A stretch of DNA of 64,000 nucleotides from Streptomyces sp. NBC_00483 (GTDB lineage Bacteria; Actinomycetota; Actinomycetes; Streptomycetales; Streptomycetaceae), in the NCBI RefSeq assembly GCF_036013745.1, contig NZ_CP107880.1, positions 7,936,001 through 8,000,000 on the forward strand. Reading direction: 5' to 3'. The position numbers and the translations under genes were made by a program. The notes beneath the pieces are model-generated. The model made no database searches. It had not been told where the DNA came from and worked only from the letters and a program-made list of their open reading frames with translations. Of the stretch, positions 26,793-34,934 are shown one piece after another (the first letter of the stretch is position 1; the number at the start of each line of letters is the position of its first letter).

Positions 26793-27991
26793 GCGTCCCA
26801 TCCGGTGGTCAGCGCCGTGGCGGTGCTGAGGGTGGTGAGGGCGAGGGCACACCCCGCGTCGCCTTCGAGAAACCCAGTGCCAGCCTGCGTGCCTGGGCGG
26901 GCGCTGGCTAGCAGGAGCTTCCCGAGAGCGGGCAGGAGCCGGTGGAGGCGTGGGGTCAGACTGTCGTGCGCGGCCCGGAACGTGGTCTGGTAGAGGCCCG
27001 CCGAGCCGTGGCACAGGCTTGTGTCGGTGATCGTGTCGAGCTGGACGGGATCGCTGAGGCAGTGGAACAGGGCGTCTTCGTAGGCGGATTGCAATGCGCT
27101 GTCGTGCAGGGCGATCCCGGCCAGTTGACCGGCGCGGGCGATGCTGGGGGTGCCGTAGCACCAGCTGGGTCGGCCGGGGCCGCGCTGATGGGGGCGGCCT
27201 GCCTCGACGTCGGCGAGCGTGATGTGTTCGGGCCACCATGGGCCCGCCTCGTTGTCCTGCCGCCAGGTGTCGAGGTGGTCGCAGATGGTGCGGATGGCCT
27301 GTTCGTGCCCGGGTACCGCGTGCCCTCGGCGTAGTGCCTGGGCGAGTAGCAGGAGAGGTCCTGTGATGCCGTGGGCCGCACCGAAGTTGCCGTGGCCGCC
27401 GGGCAGCGCGTGCTCGCGCCACGGGTCGTGGTCGACCCACCAGCCGGGGGTGTGTTCGTCGAGCGGCTTGGTCAGCGCGACGAGGTAGTCGAGAACGCGC
27501 TCCATGGCGTTGCTCTTCGGGTCGGTGCGCAGGAGGTAGGCGCCGATCCCGGTGAGGCCGATGAAGGTGTCGTACTCGGCGAATGTGGCCGGTCGGCGTC
27601 GGGCGATGCGTGCGGCGGCGGTATCGGCTCGTCGATGGGTCAGGGCGAGGACGTGACAGTGCAGCGTGTCACGGGCCCCTTGGTAAAGGGGTGTTCTGTC
27701 CTGCGGGACGTTTTGGAGGGCGAACGCGACGGCGGTCGCGCCGAGGTACAAGCCGGTGGTGTCCTCGGCGCTGAGGTCGTCAGCTGTGGCCTGTTGAAGC
27801 CACTGGTGTGCGTTCCCCCACCTGGCCAGGCCCCGGGCGGCGTACTCGCTGTGGAACAGTGCGGTCCCGGCCGCTCCCGACGCGAGAGACTGCCCAGCCC
27901 AACGCGAGTCGATGGCCGGTGCTGAAGGCTGTTCGAGATGACCCGCGAACTCCGCAAGCACATCATGGACGCGGGCGAGCGGGGCACTCAC
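26774..27991 (-). CDS. LanC-like lanthionine synthetase
   Basis: A 405-aa cyclase that would join cysteine thiols to dehydrated Ser/Thr to make (methyl)lanthionine rings. The zinc and catalytic motifs are present in order: GGHGNFGAAHG (catalytic His), SWCYGTPS (zinc Cys), and LCHGSAG (zinc Cys-His). The usual GLTGIG and HGITGP repeats of the alpha-barrel are visible. The GTG start overlaps the LanB stop (GTGA), so the two enzymes are coupled. Length is normal for LanC. Cytoplasmic, acting on the precursor encoded at 31121. Confidence 0.92.
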   Translation of the reverse strand: MSAPLARVHDVLAEFAGHLEQPSAPAIDSRWAGQSLASGAAGTALFHSEYAARGLARWGNAHQWLQQATADDLSAEDTTGLYLGATAVAFALQNVPQDRTPLYQGARDTLHCHVLALTHRRADTAAARIARRRPATFAEYDTFIGLTGIGAYLLRTDPKSNAMERVLDYLVALTKPLDEHTPGWWVDHDPWREHALPGGHGNFGAAHGITGPLLLLAQALRRGHAVPGHEQAIRTICDHLDTWRQDNEAGPWWPEHITLADVEAGRPHQRGPGRPSWCYGTPSIARAGQLAGIALHDSALQSAYEDALFHCLSDPVQLDTITDTSLCHGSAGLYQTTFRAAHDSLTPRLHRLLPALGKLLLASARPGTQAGTGFLEGDAGCALALTTLSTATALTTGWDACLLID

Positions 27992-30900
27992 CGCACGGCC
28001 TCCAGAGGCAGGTAGCGAAGCGCCACGGTGCGGGCCAGGTGCAGCACGGCCTCTTCCTCCGTCGGGTCTGCGCCGAGTGCGCGGACGTGGTGTTGGTGCA
28101 GGAGTGTCCGCAGGATCGAGCCGGGGGCGCGCCCCTCGTCCAGGAGAGCGTGTCGGTAGGCGGCGATGGCTTTGGCGCGCGTCTCCCAGGCCTCGGTGAG
28201 TCGTTCGCTGTCGGGGAGCGGATGTCCGTCGTAGAGCCGGATTGCTTGGCGGCGCAGTTCGCGGTCGGGTCGGCCGTGGGCGGGGGCGTGGTCGATGAGC
28301 CAGGCGAGGCCTGCTTCTCGGAATCCGTGCAGGCGGGTGGCGAGGTCGACCAGGCTGACCGTGGTGAGCATCGTGAGGTCGACGTCGTGCTGGTCGGCGT
28401 ACCGGATCTGTTCGATGGCCAGGTGGGAGTCGGTGGCGAAGAGTTGGTGCACGGACTCGGTGGCGGCCGGCGAGGACCCGTAGCGCCCGTGGTGCGGCTG
28501 GTACGTCTCCAGAGTGAGGCGGGAGAGAAGGCCGGTGTCGTGCAGCTCGTTCGCCCACTTGTTCACCGTGAGTGCTGTCGCTGCCCAGCCGTCGGGGGAC
28601 GTGGGAAGCATCAGATCCAGGAACTGGCCGTCTTCGGGCCTGGTCAGGTCACGATGCCGTGTGAACCATCCCGCATGCGCATGGTGGTCGAGCCGGTCCC
28701 AGAGTAGGGGAAGCCAGGTCGTGAGGATCTCATCGAACCGGCGGGGGTGTCCGTACAGGTTGGCGCGCAGTATGTCGCCCGCGCCGGGGAGTTGGAGCCG
28801 GGCAGGGCCCGCCAAGTGTGCGGGCGGCATCGGGTCCGTGGGCGGTGCCGGTGTCTCACGGTGAAAGGCGACCACTATCTCGTGGGCGCGCCCGATCCAG
28901 CCGTATGCGTCGATGCCCGGGCTTTCACGGAGCTCCAGTTCGCCCAGCTTGTTGAGGGCAGAGCGCAGTAGACACCGGTGGGCGGTCTGATCGAGGCACA
29001 GGGAGAGGCGTTGGTCGTACTCGCTCATGGACACCCTGTCGGGAACGCGCAGCGCTCGGCGCCACTGGGCGAACCGATCGTCCCACTGCTCCTGCGTGGC
29101 GCCGTGTCCTGGCAGTTCGCTGCTGGCCAGGCGCCAGCGAGCAGGGCTGAGGATCGTACGGCCATAGCGCACCCGGGGCAGATACGGCAGATGGGCCGCT
29201 GCCCCGAAGTCGAACTCGCCGTAGGCGGCGCGGCGAGCGCCGCCGATCTCGGCGAGGAAGCGCGCCAGGGGCGGCGTCTGAATGCCGGCCTCCAGGGCGT
29301 GCGGCACTCGGACGTCGACAGGACGGCCGGTAGGGCGGTGCACGAGGAACAGATGTCGTGCGCTCGCGGTCACCACGAGATCTTCTAGGCGGATCGTCGC
29401 GCCTGTGTCGGGTGGGTGCTCGCCGAGCGGGATCACGCGGGGGAGGAGTTGCCCGGTTCGGGCGACGTTCTCGTTGCGGCGGCGTCGGGGCCCGAACGAC
29501 AGCTGGGCCGTGATGGCGTGTGGGCGCGTCGTGAACGAGTCGGCGATCTGCTCCTGCACATCAGCCGGCAGCGTGTGGATCGAGCGGCCCAACATGCTGC
29601 TGGCGGGCCGGGGGACACCCACGACTGCGAGGCGGAAATCACCGTCGGCCAAGGCCCGAGACGAAGGGGCGTGGACCTCGATGGCCAGTTCACTGCGGTC
29701 GCTGTAGGCCTTGTCATCAGTTGCTGCGGCTTGGGCGAGTTCGGTGACCTTGGAGTCGTCCAGTACGAGTTCGGTGTGGCCGTCCAGCTCGGCACGCTGA
29801 AGCAGACGCAGCAGCAGCCGGTCCCGGTCGGTGACTTTGGCCGGCGCCTTGCGCCGCTCGGACCCGATGTACTGCGCGGGCCAGCCCAGTCCGCTGTCTT
29901 TGACCAGGTCGAGTACGGGTACTGCGGCGCCGGGCCCGTATCGCTCGCGAAAGCGCCAGTGCCAGTCTCGCCAGTGGTCATGGCCGTGGGGCAGCGGACT
30001 GACCTGGTGCAGCACGGCAACGGCCTTCTTGGCCTCCGTGATGACGTCGCCGGGTATCTGCACGTCACAGTCCAGGGCGGTGTCAACGACCAAGGGCAGC
30101 GGAGAGACGTCGGAATGTTGGTGCATGCGGTGGGTGAGTGTGCCCAGGTCTGTGTCGGCGGCCGAGGCGGTGTGACCAACGAGCGCGCCACGTAGCTCGT
30201 CCAAGTCCGTTGCCTGGTCTGTGAGGTTGGATCCTGCGAGTTCTCGGCACACGTGGTCGAGCGGATCGTGAACGGTCATCGGTGGGCCCAGGTTGGTGAT
30301 CAGCAGGTTGTGCGCGACGAGGTCACGCAGTAGCGCGTCGAGCTTTCCTCCTGCTCCGGACGGGAACATCGCGGCCAGGTGCTGTCGCAGAGCGCGGTAT
30401 GTGATCGGCGTGGCTGCCGCCTGCAGGGCGGCTTCCACGGGGCGCGTCAGGCGCAGGGACATTTCCTCGGGCGCCATGAGCCGGTCGTGGCCGTCCGCGG
30501 GTACGCCGGGTGCTGCGAGGCGCTTCCCGCGTGGGTGTGCGCCGTTGTTGGCGACCAGGGACAACTTCTCCAGGACGGCCGGATTCTCCTCCAGCGTCCG
30601 GACGACGTGGCTGATCCACTCTCCGTCGGCGCGCAAGAAGACGGAGTGGGCGTCGCCCCATCGCACGATGGGCCTCGAGCCGACCGTCACGGGTGCCGTC
30701 CCGGCGAACAGAGCGAAGGGCGTGGGGCGGTGCTGCCACCGCAGCAGGTAGGAGGTGACGGAGAGGGCGGCGCGGCGGATCTGCCGGGGCCGGACCTGAG
30801 CGCCCTGGACCATGGAGTCGATGGTGCAGGTGAGCACAGGGCTGGCGGCGAACAACGCGTTGCGCACGTCCTGGTGAGCGAAGAGCTGAGCGAGCCACCG

Positions 30901-31017
30901 TCGTGTGCTGGCCGGGTCGTCCAGGTCGAAGGCCTGGGCAGGGGCGGCGAGGGTGGGTGCGGTGGTGGAGCGGAGCACTGCGGCCCCTGTCCACTGGTAG
31001 GTGACGTCGAAGGTCAT
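27988..31017 (-). CDS. LanB-type lantibiotic dehydratase (full length)
   Basis: A 1,009-aa enzyme. The N-terminal glutamylation domain contains the diagnostic RPTPFALFAG (about residue 95) and GKRLAAPG-type features. The long central part is typical of Lant_dehydr_N. The C-terminal SpaB_C elimination domain begins GDILRANLYGHPRRFDEIL and includes the later YQPHHGRYG. It uses glutamyl-tRNA to dehydrate Ser/Thr in the precursor core. The ATG at 31017 has GGAAGGA six bases upstream. It lies between the precursor gene (104 bp upstream) and lanC (4-base overlap). No frameshift. Confidence 0.93.
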   Translation of the reverse strand: MTFDVTYQWTGAAVLRSTTAPTLAAPAQAFDLDDPASTRRWLAQLFAHQDVRNALFAASPVLTCTIDSMVQGAQVRPRQIRRAALSVTSYLLRWQHRPTPFALFAGTAPVTVGSRPIVRWGDAHSVFLRADGEWISHVVRTLEENPAVLEKLSLVANNGAHPRGKRLAAPGVPADGHDRLMAPEEMSLRLTRPVEAALQAAATPITYRALRQHLAAMFPSGAGGKLDALLRDLVAHNLLITNLGPPMTVHDPLDHVCRELAGSNLTDQATDLDELRGALVGHTASAADTDLGTLTHRMHQHSDVSPLPLVVDTALDCDVQIPGDVITEAKKAVAVLHQVSPLPHGHDHWRDWHWRFRERYGPGAAVPVLDLVKDSGLGWPAQYIGSERRKAPAKVTDRDRLLLRLLQRAELDGHTELVLDDSKVTELAQAAATDDKAYSDRSELAIEVHAPSSRALADGDFRLAVVGVPRPASSMLGRSIHTLPADVQEQIADSFTTRPHAITAQLSFGPRRRRNENVARTGQLLPRVIPLGEHPPDTGATIRLEDLVVTASARHLFLVHRPTGRPVDVRVPHALEAGIQTPPLARFLAEIGGARRAAYGEFDFGAAAHLPYLPRVRYGRTILSPARWRLASSELPGHGATQEQWDDRFAQWRRALRVPDRVSMSEYDQRLSLCLDQTAHRCLLRSALNKLGELELRESPGIDAYGWIGRAHEIVVAFHRETPAPPTDPMPPAHLAGPARLQLPGAGDILRANLYGHPRRFDEILTTWLPLLWDRLDHHAHAGWFTRHRDLTRPEDGQFLDLMLPTSPDGWAATALTVNKWANELHDTGLLSRLTLETYQPHHGRYGSSPAATESVHQLFATDSHLAIEQIRYADQHDVDLTMLTTVSLVDLATRLHGFREAGLAWLIDHAPAHGRPDRELRRQAIRLYDGHPLPDSERLTEAWETRAKAIAAYRHALLDEGRAPGSILRTLLHQHHVRALGADPTEEEAVLHLARTVALRYLPLEAVR

Positions 31018-31120
31018 GGTTCCTTCCTGTCGCTCACAGGGGGAGGGGCACGAGCGGACGCGGGGGCGCCGAGGAATTGCGGCGCCCCCGCTGGGCAAGC
31101 CGGTTTTGTTGTCGACTACG

Positions 31121-31318
31121 TCACTCGGGGTCGCGGAGCAGGGAGTTGCACGAGCTGGCGCCGTTCGTGCAGGTGTTGCCGCAGCCGTCGCTGGTGGTGC
31201 ACATCAGCCGGCCGATCGGGTGGGTGGCAAGGACGACCTGCACGTTCAAGGGCGCGAAGTCGTCCTCCTCCTCGACCAGCGAGGGCATCGGCTTGGCGAG
31301 TACGGCCGTGGTGCTCAT
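31121..31318 (-). CDS. FxLD-type class I lanthipeptide precursor
   Basis: A 65-aa precursor. The acidic leader (VEEEDDF, residues 15-21) carries the FxLD-like recognition segment FAPLNVQVV (21-29). The C-terminal core region holds four cysteines (C40, C46, C50, C57) and nine Ser/Thr, including CTTSDGCGNTC. This DGCG-x-TC pattern is the hallmark of the FxLD family. D44-G45 is the likely target of the methyltransferase encoded just upstream. The eight residues after the last cysteine (NSLLRDPE) make an unusually long tail for this family. The ATG is preceded by GGAAGAG. It lies between the methyltransferase gene and lanB on the same strand. Confidence 0.88.
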   Translation of the reverse strand: MSTTAVLAKPMPSLVEEEDDFAPLNVQVVLATHPIGRLMCTTSDGCGNTCTNGASSCNSLLRDPE

Positions 31319-31373
31319 GTTGATCACTCTCTTCCGTGAGTGGAGTCGTGCAGAACGACCTGGCGGCGCGGAG

Positions 31374-32597
31374 TCAGGCCGCGGGCCAGGAGAGGGAGAT
31401 CCGGCTGTGCGTCTTGTCGATGACCCGGTCGCCGGCGATCTGGTCATCGGTGGCGTCTGCCGGATAGACCCGGATGATCGGGTCGGGACCGCCGCGACGG
31501 AGGGTGGCCCAGTCACGCAGACTCGCGGTGAGTTCGTCGGCGAGTTGCTGTGCATGTTGGCCAAGTGCGTGGACGCCGTATTCGACGTCCGAGTCCCCGG
31601 CCGGGCGGACGACGAGGTAGGCGAAGGAGTCGTCGGAGACGGCGGCGAGTGAGAAGCGGGGGTTGGTGGGAGCTACGACGCCAGTGCTCTTCTCTTCGTC
31701 GAGGCTCATGGTGCAGAAGCCGGGCATCGTGATCGCGAGGTGCATCTGGAGCGTGGCGATCGGCTCGCTGCGGCCGATCGTCACTCCCGTCCAGGTCTCG
31801 ATACGTGGTGTGGTTACGGCGTTGTCGAGTTGTCCCGGTTCGATCGGCAGTCCGTCGTCGAAGCGCAGGGCGACCTCCTCGGTACCGGCCACGAGCAGGA
31901 GCTGCTCCTGGTGCTCGGTGGCACCCTGCATCGGGACGAAGCCACAGAGCTTGGCCGACTCGGACTCCAGGTGACCGTCGTTCAGAACGAAGGACACCGA
32001 GCGGGTCAGGCCCCGCATGCGCAGCGGGACGACGAGTCGGCCCTTCGGGTTGAGTTGGTGTGTCCAGGCCGGCGGGATGTCCCAAGCTCCGACGGTGACG
32101 AGGATGACGTCGGCGATGCCTAGGCCCGGGATGGGCTCGGCCGCATCCGCGGTGACCACACGCACCCGGTCGTATCCGTTCTCGGAGAGGAGACGTTCGG
32201 CACGCGCGGTGACGTCCGGATCGATGTCGACGGTAGTTACCGACCCCTCAGGGCCGACGAGTTCGGCGAGGTAGGCCGCATTCATGCCGCCCGAGCCGAT
32301 CTCCAGGACGGTCATTCCCGGCTTGACCTGAGCCTGCTCCAGCATGAAGTCCTGAACCTGCGGGGCGGACACGCTGCTGGTCTGCACGCCGTGTTCGGAC
32401 GTCTTGGTGACCACGGCGCTCCACGGGTCGTAGACCTCGGCCAGCGGGGTGCCGGCCGGGGTGAAGCGTTCTCGCGGCACCTTGCGCATTACGGCCTCGA
32501 CCTCGGGTGACGTGATCCAGCCCTCGTCACGCAACTGGTCGATCATCTTGTTGCGCTGGCGGGTGGCTTCGCCGGTGTCGCTCGTCGCGTCTGTCAT
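31374..32597 (-). CDS. FxLD-system methyltransferase (PIMT-like)
   Basis: A 407-aa protein whose N-terminal half is a protein-L-isoaspartate O-methyltransferase homologue. Landmarks are VEAVMRKVPRERF (about 33), YDPWSAVVTK, SSVSAPQVQDFMLEQ and the SAM site VLEIGSGGMNAAYLAE. The C-terminal half (from about 235) is specific to the FxLD system. Related enzymes (OlvSA type) methylate an Asp in the lanthipeptide and form isoaspartate through a succinimide. The target would be D44-G45 of the precursor. The ATG at 32597 has AAGGA 12 bases upstream; a GTG at 32684 would add 29 residues. First gene of the lanthipeptide operon. Confidence 0.88.
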   Translation of the reverse strand: MTDATSDTGEATRQRNKMIDQLRDEGWITSPEVEAVMRKVPRERFTPAGTPLAEVYDPWSAVVTKTSEHGVQTSSVSAPQVQDFMLEQAQVKPGMTVLEIGSGGMNAAYLAELVGPEGSVTTVDIDPDVTARAERLLSENGYDRVRVVTADAAEPIPGLGIADVILVTVGAWDIPPAWTHQLNPKGRLVVPLRMRGLTRSVSFVLNDGHLESESAKLCGFVPMQGATEHQEQLLLVAGTEEVALRFDDGLPIEPGQLDNAVTTPRIETWTGVTIGRSEPIATLQMHLAITMPGFCTMSLDEEKSTGVVAPTNPRFSLAAVSDDSFAYLVVRPAGDSDVEYGVHALGQHAQQLADELTASLRDWATLRRGGPDPIIRVYPADATDDQIAGDRVIDKTHSRISLSWPAA

Positions 32598-32828
32598 GGG
32601 AGGAAGCAGTCCTTCGTCAGTGGAACGTGTGAGTGGGGGCGTCGTGGCCTCTGGGAGGCCCGGCGCGTATTCGGAACGCCGCACCAGGTAAACGGCTGCG
32701 GCCGGTCTGGGCGTCTTGTCGGGTGGCAGCGAACTGGCCTGCGGGGCGGGCGACCGCAGAGCGGGTGCCGTACGGCGGCCTCCCGGGGCTTGGCTGCCAG
32801 CGCCGAGAATTGGACGAGTGAGTGCGCA

Positions 32829-33218
32829 TCACGTGTCATCTCCCATCTCGTCGAGGAGCGCGCTGATCGCGACGGCGAAGCGCCTGACGTACGACAGGGC
32901 ATGCTCGAGTGCAGGTTGCTCGTCATGAAGAGTTCGCAGGCCCGCGATCTGAGCGGTGGGGCAGAACACCGTCCGGTACGGAGCAATGTGGATCAGCTGG
33001 CGGCCTGCACTGCGCAAGGTGTTGGAGATCTGGAGCAACTGGTCCGGAGTGAAGTCCGTGGCTGCGTCCAGGACTTCGTTGAGGGCGTCGTAGATCGCAT
33101 CGCTGATGACCTCGTCCGCGAGCGAACGGGCGAGTGCGTTGATGATCCGGTGTAAATCCGGCTCGCGGGGCGGCAGTGGAGGGCGGCTCGGCCAGCAGGT
33201 CCTGGAGGCGGAGGGCAT
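32829..33218 (-). CDS. DUF6415-family protein
   Basis: A 129-aa helical protein of the type annotated as a DUF6415 natural-product-associated protein in Streptomyces. Visible features are DLHRIINALARSLADEVISD, LLQISNTLRSAGRQLI and HALSYVRRFAVAISALLDEM. No catalytic motif is seen. Its ATG shares one base with the stop of the ATP-binding protein gene (TGATG), so the pair is translated together. The pair sits upstream of the lanthipeptide operon, which points to regulation, but no mechanism can be read. Confidence 0.7.
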   Translation of the reverse strand: MPSASRTCWPSRPPLPPREPDLHRIINALARSLADEVISDAIYDALNEVLDAATDFTPDQLLQISNTLRSAGRQLIHIAPYRTVFCPTAQIAGLRTLHDEQPALEHALSYVRRFAVAISALLDEMGDDT

Positions 33219-33643
33219 CACGATTCCCCTTCGAGGAGGATCGTGCACCAGGTCGTTGTGCCGCCGTCGCTGGTACCCCAGCGGTCGGTCAGGAGAGCGA
33301 CGAGGTAGAGGCCGCGCCCGGACTCTTCGTCGTCAGCGGGCGTGTGCAGAACAGCTGGTCGCGGGTTGCCGTCCGTGACCTCGATACGCAGTTCGGTCTC
33401 CGACAGCCGGACGCGTAGAGCCGTCTCTCGGCCGCCGTGTTCGATGGCGTTGGTGACCAGTTCGGAGACGATGAGGACGGCGTTCTCGGCGACTGACTCG
33501 GGGACATCCCACAGACGCAGAGTGGCAGTAGCGATCCGTCGGCAACGGCCGACGAAGACAGGCTCAGGTGCGAACGCCAGCTCAATGGCACGGTGGGCGT
33601 ACGGGGGAGTGGTCACGGGGGCGATGGCTGTTGCAGCGATCAT
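33218..33643 (-). CDS. Anti-sigma-like ATP-binding protein (HATPase)
   Basis: A 141-aa GHKL ATPase-domain protein of the RsbW/SpoIIAB-like type abundant in Streptomyces. The N box is VLIVSELVTNAIEHG, the G1 region is IEVTDGNPRPAV, and the G2 box is ESGRGLYLVALLTDRWG. Such proteins bind anti-sigma antagonists or sigma factors. No partner sigma factor lies in the window. The ATG at 33643 has GGGGAGG seven bases upstream. It is coupled to the DUF6415 gene downstream. Confidence 0.85.
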   Translation of the reverse strand: MIAATAIAPVTTPPYAHRAIELAFAPEPVFVGRCRRIATATLRLWDVPESVAENAVLIVSELVTNAIEHGGRETALRVRLSETELRIEVTDGNPRPAVLHTPADDEESGRGLYLVALLTDRWGTSDGGTTTWCTILLEGES

Positions 33644-33861
33644 TGGCTGCCTCCCCGGCTGGTATGGCAAGAGAGGCTGCGGCATCTGCTGACGCTGCGC
33701 CGCGTCGTGTACCCCGCCACGCTGATCACTGTGTGCGTTGGCGCGACGGCCGGCGAACACCATGCGGCGAGGACTCGGACATGACGCTCAGGATGCGGCA
33801 CCTCATCAGACGCCATGTGCTGGGTGCGGCACTGACACCCCTTGCTGACATGCTGGGTGTC

Positions 33862-34641
33862 ATGGTGACTCTCGATGGAAAGCCCGTGTCTGTAACGGAC
33901 TTGCTTCCTCTGGCCCTGACGAACGTCGGTCACTTCACGTCCATGCGCGTCGACACCGACGGCATCCGCGGCCTGAGCCTGCACATGGAGCGCCTGGCTC
34001 GGGACTGCAAGGTCGTGTGGGATGCCGAGTTGGACACGGGCCGCGTCCTCAACTACGTCCGCCAGGTCCTTGAGGGCGAGGCGCGTCCCTGCACCATCCG
34101 TGTCACCATCTACGACCCCAAGGTCGACCTGGGGCACCCCCTGGCCGCTCAGGAGCCGCACATCCTGGTGACGGTGCGCGGTGCCGGCACGTCGCCCCCG
34201 GAGCCACTGTGCGCCAAGAGTGTCGTCTACGAGCGCGACTTGCCCGAGGTCAAGCATGTCGGCCTCTTCGGTGCCCTGTACGCGCGAGGCGCCGCGCAGC
34301 GTACGGACTTCGACGACGCTCTGTTCGTCGGGCGGGACGGGCGAGTCTCCGAGGGCGGTACCTGGAACGTCGGATTCGTCGATCACCAGGGCGCCGTGGT
34401 GTGGCCGCAGGCGCCTGTACTGCCAGGCGTGACCATGGCGCTGCTGCAGCGGCACACCGAGCACCGCATTGACGTCGTGACGCTCAATCAGGCGACGGGC
34501 ATGGCAGCGGCGTTCGCGACGAACACGTCGATCGGCGTACGGCCTTTGGTGGCGATCGACGACACCACATTCCCTGTCGACCACCCGGTGCTGCGTCACC
34601 TGCAGCTCACGTACCGGGCGATCCCCGGCGAGAGCCTGTAG
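33862..34641 (+). CDS. Class IV aminotransferase-family PLP protein
   Basis: A 259-aa protein of the branched-chain aminotransferase/aminodeoxychorismate lyase fold. The typical Streptomyces opening is present (MVTLDGKPV, LALTNVGHFTSMRV), with the PLP lysine in LPEVKHVG, the DDALFVGRDGRVSEGGTWN loop, and a PLP-phosphate region (VLPGVTMALL). The start at 33862 matches the family opening; upstream in-frame ATGs (33781) would add 27 residues without similarity. It diverges from the HATPase gene. In other Streptomyces this gene often stands beside the regulator/HATPase set. Substrate unknown. Confidence 0.82.
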   Translation: MVTLDGKPVSVTDLLPLALTNVGHFTSMRVDTDGIRGLSLHMERLARDCKVVWDAELDTGRVLNYVRQVLEGEARPCTIRVTIYDPKVDLGHPLAAQEPHILVTVRGAGTSPPEPLCAKSVVYERDLPEVKHVGLFGALYARGAAQRTDFDDALFVGRDGRVSEGGTWNVGFVDHQGAVVWPQAPVLPGVTMALLQRHTEHRIDVVTLNQATGMAAAFATNTSIGVRPLVAIDDTTFPVDHPVLRHLQLTYRAIPGESL

Positions 34642-34867
34642 CAGCCGGCGATGACGAGAAGCGGCTTCGGGTCCTGCTTCGCCGTGCGGGCGTGAGCTGC
34701 GCACCATGGCGACGTTGGCGGGTCGGCCATGGGAGGAGTTCATGTGGGGGCTCCTGCTCGTCGAGGTGCTGCGCGGACGGCGGCGAGGTCGCGTCCTGCG
34801 CCTTACCTCATAGCCAACTAGGCGACGCGCAGCTTGAGTTAGGGGATGCGGCACGGCATTCTGGTGC

Positions 34868-34884
34868 GCCCCCTAGGGGCTTTT
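34868..34884 (+). terminator. Short GC hairpin with T tail
   Basis: The arms GCCCC and GGGGC surround CTA at 34868-34880, followed by TTTT. The stem is short, but it lies downstream of the aminotransferase gene (stop at 34641) and before the next promoter. Confidence 0.3.
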
Positions 34885-34934
34885 GACTCCCCGTTTACCT
34901 GACGGTGCGTACGCGACGGAGCTACGGTGCGGTC

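Noticed and set aside
27440..28558. N-terminal extensions of the LanC and SpaB_C frames
   Set aside because: The upstream parts overlap neighbouring biosynthetic genes and are Arg/Pro-rich. The coupled starts at 27991 and 26792 give family-typical proteins.
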